Source: Nostoc sp. CHAB 5844 (GTDB lineage: Bacteria; Cyanobacteriota; Cyanobacteriia; Cyanobacteriales; Nostocaceae). From it: DNA of 64,000 nucleotides. The stretch covers positions 186,001 to 250,000 of the forward strand of contig NZ_JAIVFW010000002.1 of assembly GCF_020829595.1 (NCBI RefSeq), written 5' to 3'. Both the position numbers and the translations under genes were made by a program. The first letter of the stretch is position 1. Every line of letters starts with the position of its first letter. The notes under the pieces are model-generated. The model was not told where the DNA came from and ran no database searches. It saw nothing but the letters and a program-made list of their open reading frames with translations. Shown piece by piece: positions 63,776-64,000 of this stretch.

Positions 63776-64000
63776 AATTACCTCTTTTTAGTATGCACTA
63801 GTCAATTATTCTGAAACTGTCTATGGTAATAGAGGCTGGATTCGAGAAAGTGAGACTAGATAATTATTCATGTATGATATTTGTCTTACCTTTAGAAGTA
63901 GCCTTAAGTATAATTTTTGTTTTTTGCTTTTGCTGTGTCAAGTATTAAGAAATATCAATTGATGTGAAGCGATCGCGTACCATCAAAGCAGTATCAGAAA
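63776..64000. other. Right-edge intergenic sequence
   Basis: This 225-bp stretch has one HIP1-type GCGATCGC and AT-rich DNA. No gene or structured element was recognised before the window ends. Confidence 0.5.

Overview
The window is chromosomal DNA of a filamentous, Nostoc/Anabaena-type cyanobacterium. The evidence is the dense GCGATCGC (HIP1) octamers, a chlorophyll-type Gun4, a membrane-targeted MnSOD, a cyanobacterial type I-D CRISPR-Cas locus, a microviridin cluster and abundant cyanobacterial short repeats. No tRNA, rRNA or intact transposase was recognised.

Layout. Bases 1-12781 hold signalling and injection-type genes: a truncated WEY-repeat protein, a TPR-CHAT protein whose CHAT histidine is replaced, a histidine phosphatase, a pseudokinase fused to a phosphate-binding-like domain, a contractile-tail tube protein (gp19 type), and a 1338-residue Ser/Thr-rich repeat protein. 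Bases 12789-26948 are a complete type I-D CRISPR-Cas locus: divergent WYL regulator, cas3, cas10d, csc2, csc1, cas6, cas4, cas1, cas2, leader, and an array of 12 full repeats plus one degenerate repeat. Three non-cas insertions sit inside the operon: a DUF433/DUF5615 toxin-antitoxin-like pair, a 2-oxoglutarate/Fe(II) oxygenase, and a four-helix-bundle (23S-IVP) gene.

Bases 29501-38227 (minus strand) are a microviridin (graspetide) cluster. It has four tandem precursor genes with TxKxPSDx(E/D)(E/D) cores, two ATP-grasp ligases, a GNAT acetyltransferase and an SbmA-type ABC transporter, with a LamG-patatin gene and a small hydrophobic protein inserted. A 9-bp iterated motif (CTTAACTGT/CTTAAATGT) lies upstream of the precursors. 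It also lies upstream of an uncharacterised 34-residue peptide gene (39264-39368) and of a second copy of the transporter (60018-62027). This is the best candidate here for an undescribed extension of a known system.

Bases 39876-51475 carry two pentapeptide-repeat proteins, a TRAP-transporter deletion chimera, and a two-gene kinase operon (a 2015-residue Ser/Thr-His hybrid kinase and a REC-PAS-HK-REC protein). Bases 52000-63775 carry mtnA, a UgpC/MalK-type ATPase, a decayed BrnT/BrnA-like pair, gun4, icd, a UPF0175/DUF3368 toxin-antitoxin pair flanked by a direct repeat of the icd 3' end, the second transporter, an exported MnSOD and an M15 peptidase.

Intergenic DNA is rich in small inverted-repeat elements, several of which touch or enter coding sequence (cas6, cas4, gun4, the TRAP pseudogene). 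All functional calls come from reading motifs by eye; no database search was possible.
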